Below are positions 46,592 through 54,228 of a stretch of 64,000 nt of DNA, in pieces (the first letter of the stretch is position 1; every line of letters starts with the position of its first letter). Location: positions 3,410,001 to 3,474,000 of the forward strand of contig NZ_CP041198.1 of NCBI RefSeq assembly GCF_006517815.1. The letters run 5' to 3'. The stretch comes from Pseudarthrobacter sp. NIBRBAC000502770. Lineage in GTDB: Bacteria > Actinomycetota > Actinomycetes > Actinomycetales > Micrococcaceae. The notes beneath the pieces were generated by a model. It did no database searches and was not told the origin of the DNA. It worked only from the letters and a program-made list of their open reading frames with translations. A program made the position numbers and the translations under genes.

Positions 46592-47167
46592 CTAGATGCT
46601 GGTGCGGTGGAAGTTCAGGTGGCTGCGGCTGGCGGTAGGACCGCGCTGGCCCTGGTAGCGGTTGCCGTATTCGCCTTGACCGTACGGGTATTCCGCGGCA
46701 GAGCTTAGCCTGAAGAAGCAGAGCTGGCCGATCTTCATGCCCGGCCACAGCTTGATGGGCAGCGTTGCCATGTTGGACAGCTCAAGGGTGACGTGGCCGG
46801 AAAAACCGGGATCGATGAAGCCCGCGGTTGAGTGCGTCAGCAGGCCCAGCCGGCCCAGGGACGACTTTCCTTCCAGGCGGGCCGCGATGTCGTCGGGCAG
46901 GGTGACCGTCTCATACGTGGAGCCCAGGACAAACTCCCCGGGGTGCAGGATGAACGCCTCGTCCTGCTCCACTTCCACCAGCCGGGTCAGCTCGGGCTGC
47001 TCCTGCGCGGGATCGATGTGCGCGTACTTGTGGTTGTCGAACAACCGGAAGAACTTGTCGATCCGGACATCCACGGACGACGGCTGGACCATCGCGGGGT
47101 CGTAAGGTTCCAGCACAATCCGCTGGGAATCAATTTCGGCACGAATGTCGCGGTCAGAGATCAGCAC
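46592..47167 (-). CDS. dcd: dCTP deaminase (probably bifunctional dCTP deaminase/dUTPase)
   Basis: A 191-residue deaminase making dUTP from dCTP. Signature [34 protein letters not shown] is complete, including the catalytic Glu, and the length (about 190) and the family pattern match the actinobacterial enzymes of the M. tuberculosis type that also hydrolyse dUTP to dUMP. GTG 47167 is preceded by TTGGGAG; the longer extension upstream is not conserved-looking. Bifunctionality is a family inference. Confidence 0.94.
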   Translation of the reverse strand: MLISDRDIRAEIDSQRIVLEPYDPAMVQPSSVDVRIDKFFRLFDNHKYAHIDPAQEQPELTRLVEVEQDEAFILHPGEFVLGSTYETVTLPDDIAARLEGKSSLGRLGLLTHSTAGFIDPGFSGHVTLELSNMATLPIKLWPGMKIGQLCFFRLSSAAEYPYGQGEYGNRYQGQRGPTASRSHLNFHRTSI

Positions 47168-47299
47168 GGCTCCCAAATTACCGTATCGGTTATCCACACC
47201 CGCATTTTCCCGTTGTTGCTGTGGCCTCGTGGGGCTAATGTTGCGAATGAAAGCCGCCGGAATGGTCTCCCGGGATGGCATAACAGAGCTGGGGATGTT

Positions 47300-49021
47300 G
47301 TGAATAAATTAGTGGCACCGTCTTTTCTTGGCGTGCTCTGTGCGTTGGCGCTGGTCTCGTCGTCAGCCACTGCACCGCCCTCGCCGTTGCCGCTGACCCA
47401 GGCGGGGGCGGCGGGCATTTCGCTTGCAGCCCCGCTGGTGCATGGCGGCGGTGCGTCCACAGCGGGTGACGCTTCCGCCGGGCGCCTCACCCCGGCCGTG
47501 GACCCGGATATCCGGGTGGCGTCACCGCTGACGGATGCCGCGCCCGCGCCGGCACCCAACCCCGCGCCTGCTGCCCCTTCCACGCCCGCGGTCCAGCCCG
47601 CCACCGAACCTACGCCCCCGCCGGCACCTGCGGCGTCCACCGTGGAGCCTGCTCCCCGGACCGTGTCCATCCCGCCGCTCTGGGCGCCGGACCAGGATCT
47701 GGCATCGCCCCCGGCCACCCGGCTCACGGCTCCGGAACCGGCCGCCCCCAGCCTGTCCACGGAAGCCCTGGTCCCGGACAACAATTCAGCGGCCATCCTC
47801 ACCGTCTTTACCAAGATCAACGAATACCGTGTGGCCAACGGCCTGAACAAGGTCAAGTACCACCCCACTGTGGCGGGGTTGTCCCAGGACTGGTCCGACA
47901 ACATCGCCACCCGTGAGGTGATCGAACACCGGGCCAATTTCTGGACCGACCCCCGCGCCATGAGTCCGAACAACGGCGCCGGCGAGATCATCGCCATCCG
48001 CACGGACCGGGACGCAGCCCAGCTGGTGGAATGGTGGAAGGGTTCGCCCGGCCACAACGCCATGCTCCTTGACCCGCGCTTCAACGTGATGGGCGCCGGC
48101 ATCTCGTACACCAACTCCACCTACCAGATCTGGGGCGTGGTGAACTTCTTCGGCTACACCACGCTCCCGGCAGGCACCCTCGATTCACCGGGCGGTTCGG
48201 CATCGGGTGATGCCTTCCCGCCGTCACCGCCAAGCCTGTGCGACGCACCTGTGAAGCACATGCCGCCCACCCTTAATCTCAGCGCCGCGGCAATCACCGG
48301 CCCTGCCGACCTCGTGTCGGTCGACTCCGCCGGGCAACTGCTGGACCGGGCCTCCACCGGGCCCCGCACCTATGCCGCCGCAAAGGTAATCGGCTCAGGC
48401 TTCAGCGGGGCCAAGGAAGTCTTCGTGACCGACTGGGACCGCGATGGCGCCTTTGACGTCCTGACCCAATGGGCCAACGGCAACCTCACACTGCACCGGG
48501 GCATCGCCGGCGGCAGGTTCCAGGCGCCCATCACCCTGGGCCTGGGCGGATGGGACTCCCTGACCCTTGCCGTGGGCGGATGGTGCGCAAACAACCGGAT
48601 GCCGCAGATCCTGGCCCTGGACGGCGGCGGAAATCTCTACCTCTACGGCAATAAGGGCACCGGCGATATTGCAGACCGCGTCACCGTGGCCACGGGCGTG
48701 TACGCCTCCCGGCTCGCCATGGTGGACTACGACGGTGACGGCTTCCAGGACATCCTGGGGCTGCGGACCGACGGCACCGTCCAGCTCTACCGGGGGTGGG
48801 GCAGCACCGCCCTCCGCGCCGAAGCCCGGGCCACGGTCGCTACCGGCTGGGCGGACGTCACAGGGATCCGGTCCCTGCGTGATGCCACCGGCCTGAACAC
48901 CAGGGGCGTGGCGCTCCGCCGCGCCAACGACACCGTGCAGTACTGGGACCTGGGCTCCGGAAGCCTCGCGTCGCCGTCGAACATTGCCGGTCCCTGGACC
49001 GGGCAGCGGCTGGCGCAGTAA
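47300..49021 (+). CDS. Secreted CAP-domain protein with C-terminal FG-GAP/VCBS-like repeats
   Basis: A 573-residue exported protein. An Ala-rich signal peptide (about 1-25, [16 protein letters not shown]) is followed by a Pro/Ala-rich linker (about 75-160), a CAP/SCP domain (about 165-290, [47 protein letters not shown]), then FG-GAP/VCBS-like beta-propeller repeats ([38 protein letters not shown]) with DxDxDG calcium loops. GTG 47300 is chosen because the frame upstream is antisense to dcd and nothing hydrophobic precedes it. Cell-surface or extracellular binding protein; function unknown. Confidence 0.87.
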   Translation: MNKLVAPSFLGVLCALALVSSSATAPPSPLPLTQAGAAGISLAAPLVHGGGASTAGDASAGRLTPAVDPDIRVASPLTDAAPAPAPNPAPAAPSTPAVQPATEPTPPPAPAASTVEPAPRTVSIPPLWAPDQDLASPPATRLTAPEPAAPSLSTEALVPDNNSAAILTVFTKINEYRVANGLNKVKYHPTVAGLSQDWSDNIATREVIEHRANFWTDPRAMSPNNGAGEIIAIRTDRDAAQLVEWWKGSPGHNAMLLDPRFNVMGAGISYTNSTYQIWGVVNFFGYTTLPAGTLDSPGGSASGDAFPPSPPSLCDAPVKHMPPTLNLSAAAITGPADLVSVDSAGQLLDRASTGPRTYAAAKVIGSGFSGAKEVFVTDWDRDGAFDVLTQWANGNLTLHRGIAGGRFQAPITLGLGGWDSLTLAVGGWCANNRMPQILALDGGGNLYLYGNKGTGDIADRVTVATGVYASRLAMVDYDGDGFQDILGLRTDGTVQLYRGWGSTALRAEARATVATGWADVTGIRSLRDATGLNTRGVALRRANDTVQYWDLGSGSLASPSNIAGPWTGQRLAQ

Positions 49022-49037
49022 AGGCGAAGGGAGCGGC

Positions 49038-49499
49038 TCAGATGGCCGGCTGGAGCTCCAGCACGTTCTTCAGCCGGTCCAGCTGGGCCACATCGGAACT
49101 GACCCGGCGCTGGAGCATCCCGTTAAAGAAGGGCCACCTGCCGAGGACCCCGAACCGCCCCTCGCGTTTGGCTTCCACGGAAAACCGGACCCGGGTTCCG
49201 GCTTCTTCCGTGCTGAGATAGTAGCCGCCCCACCGGGTGGCAGGACCGGAAACCACGTGGAACTGGATTTCGGCGCCGGGCCGGACATTGGTGATCTCCA
49301 ATTCGGCGGGAATGCTCAGGCCGGAGCGTCCGGCCACCATCTTCCGGTAAACGGCGCCCCTGGCTTCGGCCGGACCCTCCACAAGCTTCACGCTGCGGAC
49401 GTCGCTGCGCCAGGCGGGGAGGTTGGTGGCGTCAAGGAGGTACTGGTAGACGGCCATGGCGTCGCGCTCTATGAGGACCTCGTGCTCTGCGATTGCCAT
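49038..49499 (-). CDS. SRPBCC-family (polyketide cyclase-like) lipid-binding protein
   Basis: A 153-residue single-domain protein. EHEVLIERDAMAVYQYLLDATNLPAWRSDVRSVKLVEG opens the START/SRPBCC fold, and GGYYLSTEEAGTRVRFSVEAKREG and the C-terminal helix FFNGMLQRRVSSDVAQLDRLKNVLE complete it. ATG 49499 follows AGGAA. It converges with the CAP gene. Ligand unknown. Confidence 0.85.
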   Translation of the reverse strand: MAIAEHEVLIERDAMAVYQYLLDATNLPAWRSDVRSVKLVEGPAEARGAVYRKMVAGRSGLSIPAELEITNVRPGAEIQFHVVSGPATRWGGYYLSTEEAGTRVRFSVEAKREGRFGVLGRWPFFNGMLQRRVSSDVAQLDRLKNVLELQPAI

Positions 49500-49740
49500 G
49501 AAGAAATTCCTGTGGTTGACGTCGGCTGCCCGCAATAGCTGCCTCCCCCCAAAGCGGCCGCTACCCGGATCAGGTTAGCCACCGCCCCACGCCCGGGCCT
49601 AGCCGGCGGCGCGGACGTTATTGAAGAGTTACTGGATGACGCCACGGTTCGCGGGACACGGCGCGGCTGCCGGCCCGGGTTGGCGGGGAGCCTGCAGATC
49701 TGCGCTAAGCTAAGTTCTGCCCCGCGCGAGCGAGGGCATT

Positions 49741-49811
49741 GCGGCTGTAGCTCAATGGTAGAGCGCTAGCTTCCCAAGCTTGATACGCGGGTTCGATTCC
49801 CGTCAGCCGCT
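49741..49811 (+). tRNA. tRNA-Gly (anticodon CCC)
   Basis: A cloverleaf can be drawn: 7-bp acceptor stem GCGGCTG/CAGCCGC, D arm GCTC/GAGC, anticodon loop TTCCCAA with CCC, and T arm ending TTCGATT. The CCA end is encoded at 49812-49814. One U-U mismatch (bases 28 and 42) weakens the anticodon stem. Confidence 0.93.
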
Positions 49812-49917
49812 CCATTCCTGCAGCACTCAAAGGGCCGCGCACCCCCGGCTGATGATTAGGTCCACGGGTGTAGTCTCAGTAGTCAGGAACCTATTCGGTT
49901 CCGCTACAGGAGCAATC

Positions 49918-50058
49918 ATGGCTGATAAGTCCCCGCGTCAAACGGCATCAAAAAAGTCCGGCAAGTCCATCAAGGAAAAGCGCGCAGACAAGAAGGCCGC
50001 CGCAGCGCCGGCCAGCTCCCTGGACATCACGTCCACCAAGGCCGCAAAGAAGAAGTGA
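49918..50058 (+). CDS. Tiny lysine-rich protein, function unknown
   Basis: 46 residues, very basic (13 lysines), no hydrophobic segment; ends ITSTKAAKKK. ATG 49918 has CAGGAG nine bases upstream. Its TGA overlaps the GTG start of the alanine-dehydrogenase-like gene (GTGA at 50055-50058), so the two are translationally coupled. It could bind nucleic acid. I recognise no family. Confidence 0.65.
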   Translation: MADKSPRQTASKKSGKSIKEKRADKKAAAAPASSLDITSTKAAKKK

Positions 50059-51224
50059 GCGGCCACGAACCCCGGCTGAGCCTGGGCGTCCTGGCTTCCT
50101 CGCGCAAACCGGACGAGCGCCGCGTACCCCTCCACCCCCTGCACGTCGAACGGATCGCTCCCGCACTGCGGCAGCGCATCATCCTGGAGCGTGGCTACGG
50201 TGAGCGCTTCGGCGTCCCGGACAGCCACCTCTCCACGCTGGTGGGACGCATGGCGGCCCGGGAAGAACTGCTGGCCGCGGCCGACGTCGTCCTCCTGCCC
50301 AAACCGCAGCCGGAAGACCTGGCGGAGATGCGGGACGGGCAGGTCCTCTGGGGGTGGCCGCACTGCGTCCAGGACCGCGCCATCACCCAGCTGGCAATTG
50401 ACAAGAAACTGACCCTCATCGCGTTTGAGGCGATGAACCACTGGGCCAGCGACGGCGGGTTCGGCCTGCACGTGTTCCACAAGAACAATGAGCTGGCCGG
50501 CTACTGCTCGGTCCTGCACGCGCTGGCGCTGACAGGTTCCACCGGGGACTACGGGCGCCGGCTGAGCGCCGTCGTGATTGGCTTCGGTGCCACGGCGCGC
50601 GGGGCGGTGACGGCGCTGAACGCGCACGGCATCCACGACGTCCAGGTGCTGACCAACCGCGGCGTGGCAGCGGTGGGCGCCCCCATCCATTCAGTGAACA
50701 TCGTGCAGTTCGACCACGACGACGAGGCTCCCTTCCTGAACCAGGTCATCACCGAACGGGGCAGGGTTCCGCTGGCCCCGTTCCTCGCCGAGAGCGACAT
50801 CGTGGTCAACTGCACGCTGCAGGACCCGAACAACCCGCTCACGTACCTCCGGACCGAGGACCTGGCAGCGTTCAACCCGGGCAGTCTTATCGTCGATGTT
50901 TCCTGCGATGACGGCATGGGCTTCAGCTGGGCCAAGTCCACCACGTTTGCGGCCCCGATGATCACGGTCGGTGACCACATCAACTACTACGCGGTGGACC
51001 ACAGCCCGTCCTACCTGTGGAACTCCTCGAGTTGGGAGATCAGCCAGGCGCTCCAACCGTTCCTCGGGACAGTCATGGGCGGACCGGCCGCGTGGGACGC
51101 GAACGACACCATTGCACGGGCCATCGAGATCCGCGACGGCGTCATCCGAAACGAGGCTGTGCTGCAGTTCCAGGAGCGCGTCCCGGAATACCCGCACAAG
51201 GCGTTGCACCTGGCAGTTCTTTAG
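50055..51224 (+). CDS. Alanine dehydrogenase/N5-(carboxyethyl)ornithine synthase-like enzyme
   Basis: A 389-residue AlaDH/PNT-fold oxidoreductase. GVLASSRKPDERRVPLHP is the N-terminal substrate-domain signature, and VVIGFGATARGAVTALNAHG is the NAD(P)-binding motif. The substrate region (ISSS-like replaced by VDVSCDDGMGFSWAKSTTF) resembles N5-(carboxyethyl)ornithine synthase rather than L-alanine dehydrogenase. The reaction is reductive condensation or oxidation on an amino acid; substrate inferred. Start GTG 50055 overlaps the preceding stop. It follows a tRNA-Gly and the tiny basic gene. Confidence 0.83.
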   Translation: MSGHEPRLSLGVLASSRKPDERRVPLHPLHVERIAPALRQRIILERGYGERFGVPDSHLSTLVGRMAAREELLAAADVVLLPKPQPEDLAEMRDGQVLWGWPHCVQDRAITQLAIDKKLTLIAFEAMNHWASDGGFGLHVFHKNNELAGYCSVLHALALTGSTGDYGRRLSAVVIGFGATARGAVTALNAHGIHDVQVLTNRGVAAVGAPIHSVNIVQFDHDDEAPFLNQVITERGRVPLAPFLAESDIVVNCTLQDPNNPLTYLRTEDLAAFNPGSLIVDVSCDDGMGFSWAKSTTFAAPMITVGDHINYYAVDHSPSYLWNSSSWEISQALQPFLGTVMGGPAAWDANDTIARAIEIRDGVIRNEAVLQFQERVPEYPHKALHLAVL

Positions 51225-51239
51225 GCAGCTCCCCTTAAC

Positions 51240-51268
51240 GGCAACCGGGCGCACCGCGCCCGGTTGCC
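51240..51268. terminator. 13-bp hairpin between convergent genes
   Basis: GGCAACCGGGCGC (51240-51252) pairs with 51256-51268 around a 3-base loop, sixteen bases after the stop of the alanine-dehydrogenase-like gene and ahead of the oppositely oriented MFS gene. Probably bidirectional. Confidence 0.8.
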
Positions 51269-51293
51269 TTCAGCAGTTGCCCGCGCGCCCTCC

Positions 51294-52673
51294 CTAGGCG
51301 CGGGCGTGCCGGCTGACGATCCGCAGGGGGCGGCGCCCCTTCAGGTCCATCCGGAGCTGCAGGCCGCCCTTGCGGGCCAGTATGGCCCCCACCGACAGCG
51401 CGGCCAGCGCGGGTACGCCGCCGGACACCAGCAGCGCAGCGTGCGGGTTTACATGCTCGGCGATCCAGCCCAGCATGGGGCCGCCCAGCGCCTGGCCTCC
51501 GATCAGCACCATGATGTACAGGCTCATGACCCGGCCGCGGATGGCCATGTTGGAGCTGACCTGCACCAGCTGGTTGGACCCGGTGAGGAACATCAGGCAC
51601 CAGAACCCGGACAGGACCATCACCGCGCCGAACCACACCATGGACGGGGCAACGGCAGCCAGGCAGAGCATCAGGCCGTACATCCCGGCGCAGAACACCA
51701 CGGACCGCAGGCGCAGCTGCCGACGCCGGGTGGACGCCACGGCGCCGGACAGTGCTCCGAGTGCCACCAGGGCGTTGAGGAGTCCATACCCGCCGGCCCC
51801 CACCTGGTAGACGTGGTCCGCGAAAGCGGCAAGCAGCACCGGCAGGCTCATGGCGAACACCGCGATGAACCCTGCCATGAGCCACGGCCAGTAGATGGTG
51901 GGCTTGCTCAGGGCGTAGCGCAGCCCCTCCCGGAGCATGCCCTTGCTCTTGGGCGTCGGGGCGCTGACGTAAAGCTGGTCCTTGCGCAGGAGCAGGAGCA
52001 TGGTCACCGTGGAGCAGCAGGCCAGCGCGTTTGCCGCGAACGCCCAGCCGGCCCCCACTGCCGTCAGGAGCACCCCCGCGATGGCCGGTCCGATCAGGCC
52101 GCCCAGCTGGAAGGTGGTGGAGTTGACGCTGATGGCGTTCCGCAAGTACTTCGGGCCCACGAGCTCGTTGACGAACACCTGGCGGGCGGGCTGGTCAAGC
52201 ACGGTCACCAGGCCCAGGACAAACGCGATGACGTAGACGTGCCACACCATGATCACGCCGGTCAGGGCCAGGACGGCCAGGGCCGCCGCAAGGATGGCGG
52301 CCACGCTCTGGCACAGGATGAGGATCTTCCGTTTGGCGAACCGGTCCGCGATCATACCGCCCCAAGGGCCAAGCACCAGGGACGGCATGAACTGCAGGGC
52401 CACCGTGAACCCCACGGCCGTCACGGACCCCGAGAGCTGCAGCACCAGCCAGTCCTGGGCGATGCGCTGCATCCAGATGGCGATGACGGCGATGAAGTGG
52501 CCCATGGCGAAGATCCGGAAGTTAGGCACTTTCAGCGAGATGAAGGTGTGCCGCCAGGGCAGCTTTTCAGTGACGACGGCGAGCGGCTGGGTCTGGTTGT
52601 CCGGCGGCGCTGAGCCCGCCGCGGCGATAACTGGCTGGGTGACGGAGGCCGACGAAGGCGGTGGGGGTGCCAC
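51294..52673 (-). CDS. MFS exporter (EntS-like)
   Basis: A 459-residue major facilitator with about 12 helices and a 45-residue disordered N-terminus. FRIFAMGHFIAVIAIWMQRIAQDWLVLQLSGS, LGPWGGMIADRFAKRKILILCQSV (loop 2-3 motif) and VLDQPARQVFVNELVGPKYLRNAISVNST match the EntS/DHA3-type efflux proteins. GTG 52673 start without a good ribosome site. Divergent from a LysR gene with a palindromic LysR box between. Substrate unknown. Confidence 0.88.
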   Translation of the reverse strand: MAPPPPSSASVTQPVIAAAGSAPPDNQTQPLAVVTEKLPWRHTFISLKVPNFRIFAMGHFIAVIAIWMQRIAQDWLVLQLSGSVTAVGFTVALQFMPSLVLGPWGGMIADRFAKRKILILCQSVAAILAAALAVLALTGVIMVWHVYVIAFVLGLVTVLDQPARQVFVNELVGPKYLRNAISVNSTTFQLGGLIGPAIAGVLLTAVGAGWAFAANALACCSTVTMLLLLRKDQLYVSAPTPKSKGMLREGLRYALSKPTIYWPWLMAGFIAVFAMSLPVLLAAFADHVYQVGAGGYGLLNALVALGALSGAVASTRRRQLRLRSVVFCAGMYGLMLCLAAVAPSMVWFGAVMVLSGFWCLMFLTGSNQLVQVSSNMAIRGRVMSLYIMVLIGGQALGGPMLGWIAEHVNPHAALLVSGGVPALAALSVGAILARKGGLQLRMDLKGRRPLRIVSRHARA

Positions 52674-52763
52674 AGGTGTGTCCTCAAACTTGCGGGCGGG
52701 CTGGGATGCCCTTAACGCTAGGCTGGCGGAGGCAATTATGGAGCGGTATGGTCCCTATAACTC

Positions 52764-52782
52764 GTATTGCGAAACGCAATAC
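52764..52782. promoter_or_regulatory. LysR-type operator (T-N11-A box)
   Basis: GTATTGCG-AAA-CGCAATAC is a perfect 8-bp inverted repeat that contains T-N11-A, the hallmark of LysR binding sites. It lies between the MFS exporter (start 52673) and the LysR gene (start 52814), 32 bases upstream of the latter. Confidence 0.85.
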
Positions 52783-52813
52783 ACGCCGACTCGAATGCCG
52801 CGGGGGACCCAAG

Positions 52814-53668
52814 ATGTTTGAACCAGCCCAGTTGCGTTCCTTCCTGGCGGTGGCGGACACCCTGAGCTTTACCAAGGCCGCCGAACGCCTGGGGCTGGCG
52901 CAGCCCACCATCAGCCAGCACATCCGCAAGCTTGAGGCAGCCGCCAAGCGCAGCCTGGTCACACGGGACACCCGGGACGTCCGGCTCACGGACAACGGCG
53001 ACGCCATGGCCGGTTTTGCCCGCAGCATCCTGTCAGCGCATGACGCCGCGGCCCGCTATTTCTCGGGCTCCGCGATGCGGGGACGGCTGCGGTTCGGCAC
53101 GGCGGATGACCTCGCCATCACCGGACTGCCGCGGATCCTGCGTGAATTCCGGCAGATCTACCCGCAGATCAACCTGGAACTCACAGTGGGCCAAAGTGAC
53201 CAGCTCTACCGGAAACTCAACGCCGGCCAACTGGACCTGGTGTTCGTGAAATGGGTGGCCGGGGCTAAGGACGGCACGGTAGTCCAGCACGATTCGTTCT
53301 CCTGGGTGGGCCTTGAACAAACATCGCTGGAGCCGGGAGCTCCCGTGCCCCTGATTGCCTATCCGGCCCCCAGCCTCAGCCGGAAATTGGCCATCGATGC
53401 GCTGGAGGCCAACGGCAGGACGTGGCGGATCACCTGCACCACCCGGCAAATCAGCGGCGTCCTGGCGGCAGTCAGAGCGGGCATCGGCGTGGCCGTTATG
53501 CCCACGTCGCTGGTGCCCGAAGACCTGAAGATCATTACCCGGCGCTTTGACCTTCCCGCCGTGGGTGACGTTGATTTCACCCTGATCCGCAATCCGCTGG
53601 CCAATGCCGAGGTGATTGACGCCCTTACCCAGACGATTGTCGGCAGGACCATTAACCGCCAAACTTAA
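52814..53668 (+). CDS. LysR-family transcriptional regulator
   Basis: A 284-residue LTTR. The N-terminal winged helix FEPAQLRSFLAVADTLSFTKAAERLGLAQPTISQHIRKLEAA is canonical; the effector domain follows (about 90-284, GRLRFGTADDLAITGLPRILREFRQIYPQINLELTVGQSDQLYRKLNAGQLDLVFV). ATG 52814 is chosen; the open frame upstream runs antisense through the exporter promoter. It very likely controls the divergent MFS exporter. Confidence 0.92.
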   Translation: MFEPAQLRSFLAVADTLSFTKAAERLGLAQPTISQHIRKLEAAAKRSLVTRDTRDVRLTDNGDAMAGFARSILSAHDAAARYFSGSAMRGRLRFGTADDLAITGLPRILREFRQIYPQINLELTVGQSDQLYRKLNAGQLDLVFVKWVAGAKDGTVVQHDSFSWVGLEQTSLEPGAPVPLIAYPAPSLSRKLAIDALEANGRTWRITCTTRQISGVLAAVRAGIGVAVMPTSLVPEDLKIITRRFDLPAVGDVDFTLIRNPLANAEVIDALTQTIVGRTINRQT

Positions 53669-53836
53669 CTCTCCAGCGGCTCAATTTCCAGCATTTAGGG
53701 GAGTTAGGGGGCCCGTGTCCATTGATAGGGGAAGTGGCATCACCTATGCTGGTTTTCCAAGGTCAAGCAGCAGGCCGGTTCACCGAAGCAAGCGAGTCTC
53801 CGCATGCCGGAAACCACCGCTTGGGACAGGCAGCCA

Positions 53837-54151
53837 ATGACGACAGCCAGGAATATCCACCCAGGTTCTGCGCACGCACGCCCGTACTCCACCGCACGGC
53901 CGTCCACCCGCCAGAACACCCTCGGAACCGGACACGCCTCCGTGGACTCCGGTTATGTGGGGAAACCCACCTGCGACAAGTGCCGTACGGACGAGTTCGT
54001 CTACCTCGAATCGTACATTCCGCCCACCTACCGGCGTGACGGGACGGTGGCCACCCTTGGCGAGGTGGCCTACACCTGCACCCGCTGCGAGGATTTCTCC
54101 GCCCACAGCGTCCCCGCCACCTGGACGCCGCCCGGCTGGTACCTGGGCTAG
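53837..54151 (+). CDS. Small zinc-ribbon protein, function unknown
   Basis: A 104-residue protein (ATG 53837; ATG 53804 in frame would add 11). Two CxxC knuckles, CDKC and CTRC, 37 residues apart, form a likely zinc ribbon, flanked by EFVYLESYIPPTYRRDGTVATLGEVAY. A disordered N-terminal 45 residues is rich in Ser, Thr and Arg. The gene stands alone, with a strong terminator downstream. Confidence 0.72.
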   Translation: MTTARNIHPGSAHARPYSTARPSTRQNTLGTGHASVDSGYVGKPTCDKCRTDEFVYLESYIPPTYRRDGTVATLGEVAYTCTRCEDFSAHSVPATWTPPGWYLG

Positions 54152-54163
54152 CGGGACAAACAA

Positions 54164-54211
54164 AAGGTCCGGCGGTTGGGCTTGTGGAAACAAGCCCAAC
54201 CGCCGGACCTT
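54164..54211. terminator. 21-bp perfect hairpin between convergent genes
   Basis: The left arm 54164-54184 (AAGGTCCGGCGG...) and the right arm 54191-54211 are perfectly complementary over 21 bases, with a 6-base loop. It lies 13 bases after the zinc-ribbon gene and 17 bases before the putA end, and probably terminates both. It is the longest perfect stem in the window. Confidence 0.88.
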
Positions 54212-54228
54212 CTGTGTGCCCGCAGGCG

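Noticed and set aside
49561-49580. CTACCCGGATCAGGTTAGCC looks like the conserved 3' part of a TPP riboswitch on the minus strand.
   Set aside because: The CTGAGA core and the 5' stem are missing in the surrounding sequence, and the adjacent gene has no vitamin role. Likely chance or a decayed remnant.
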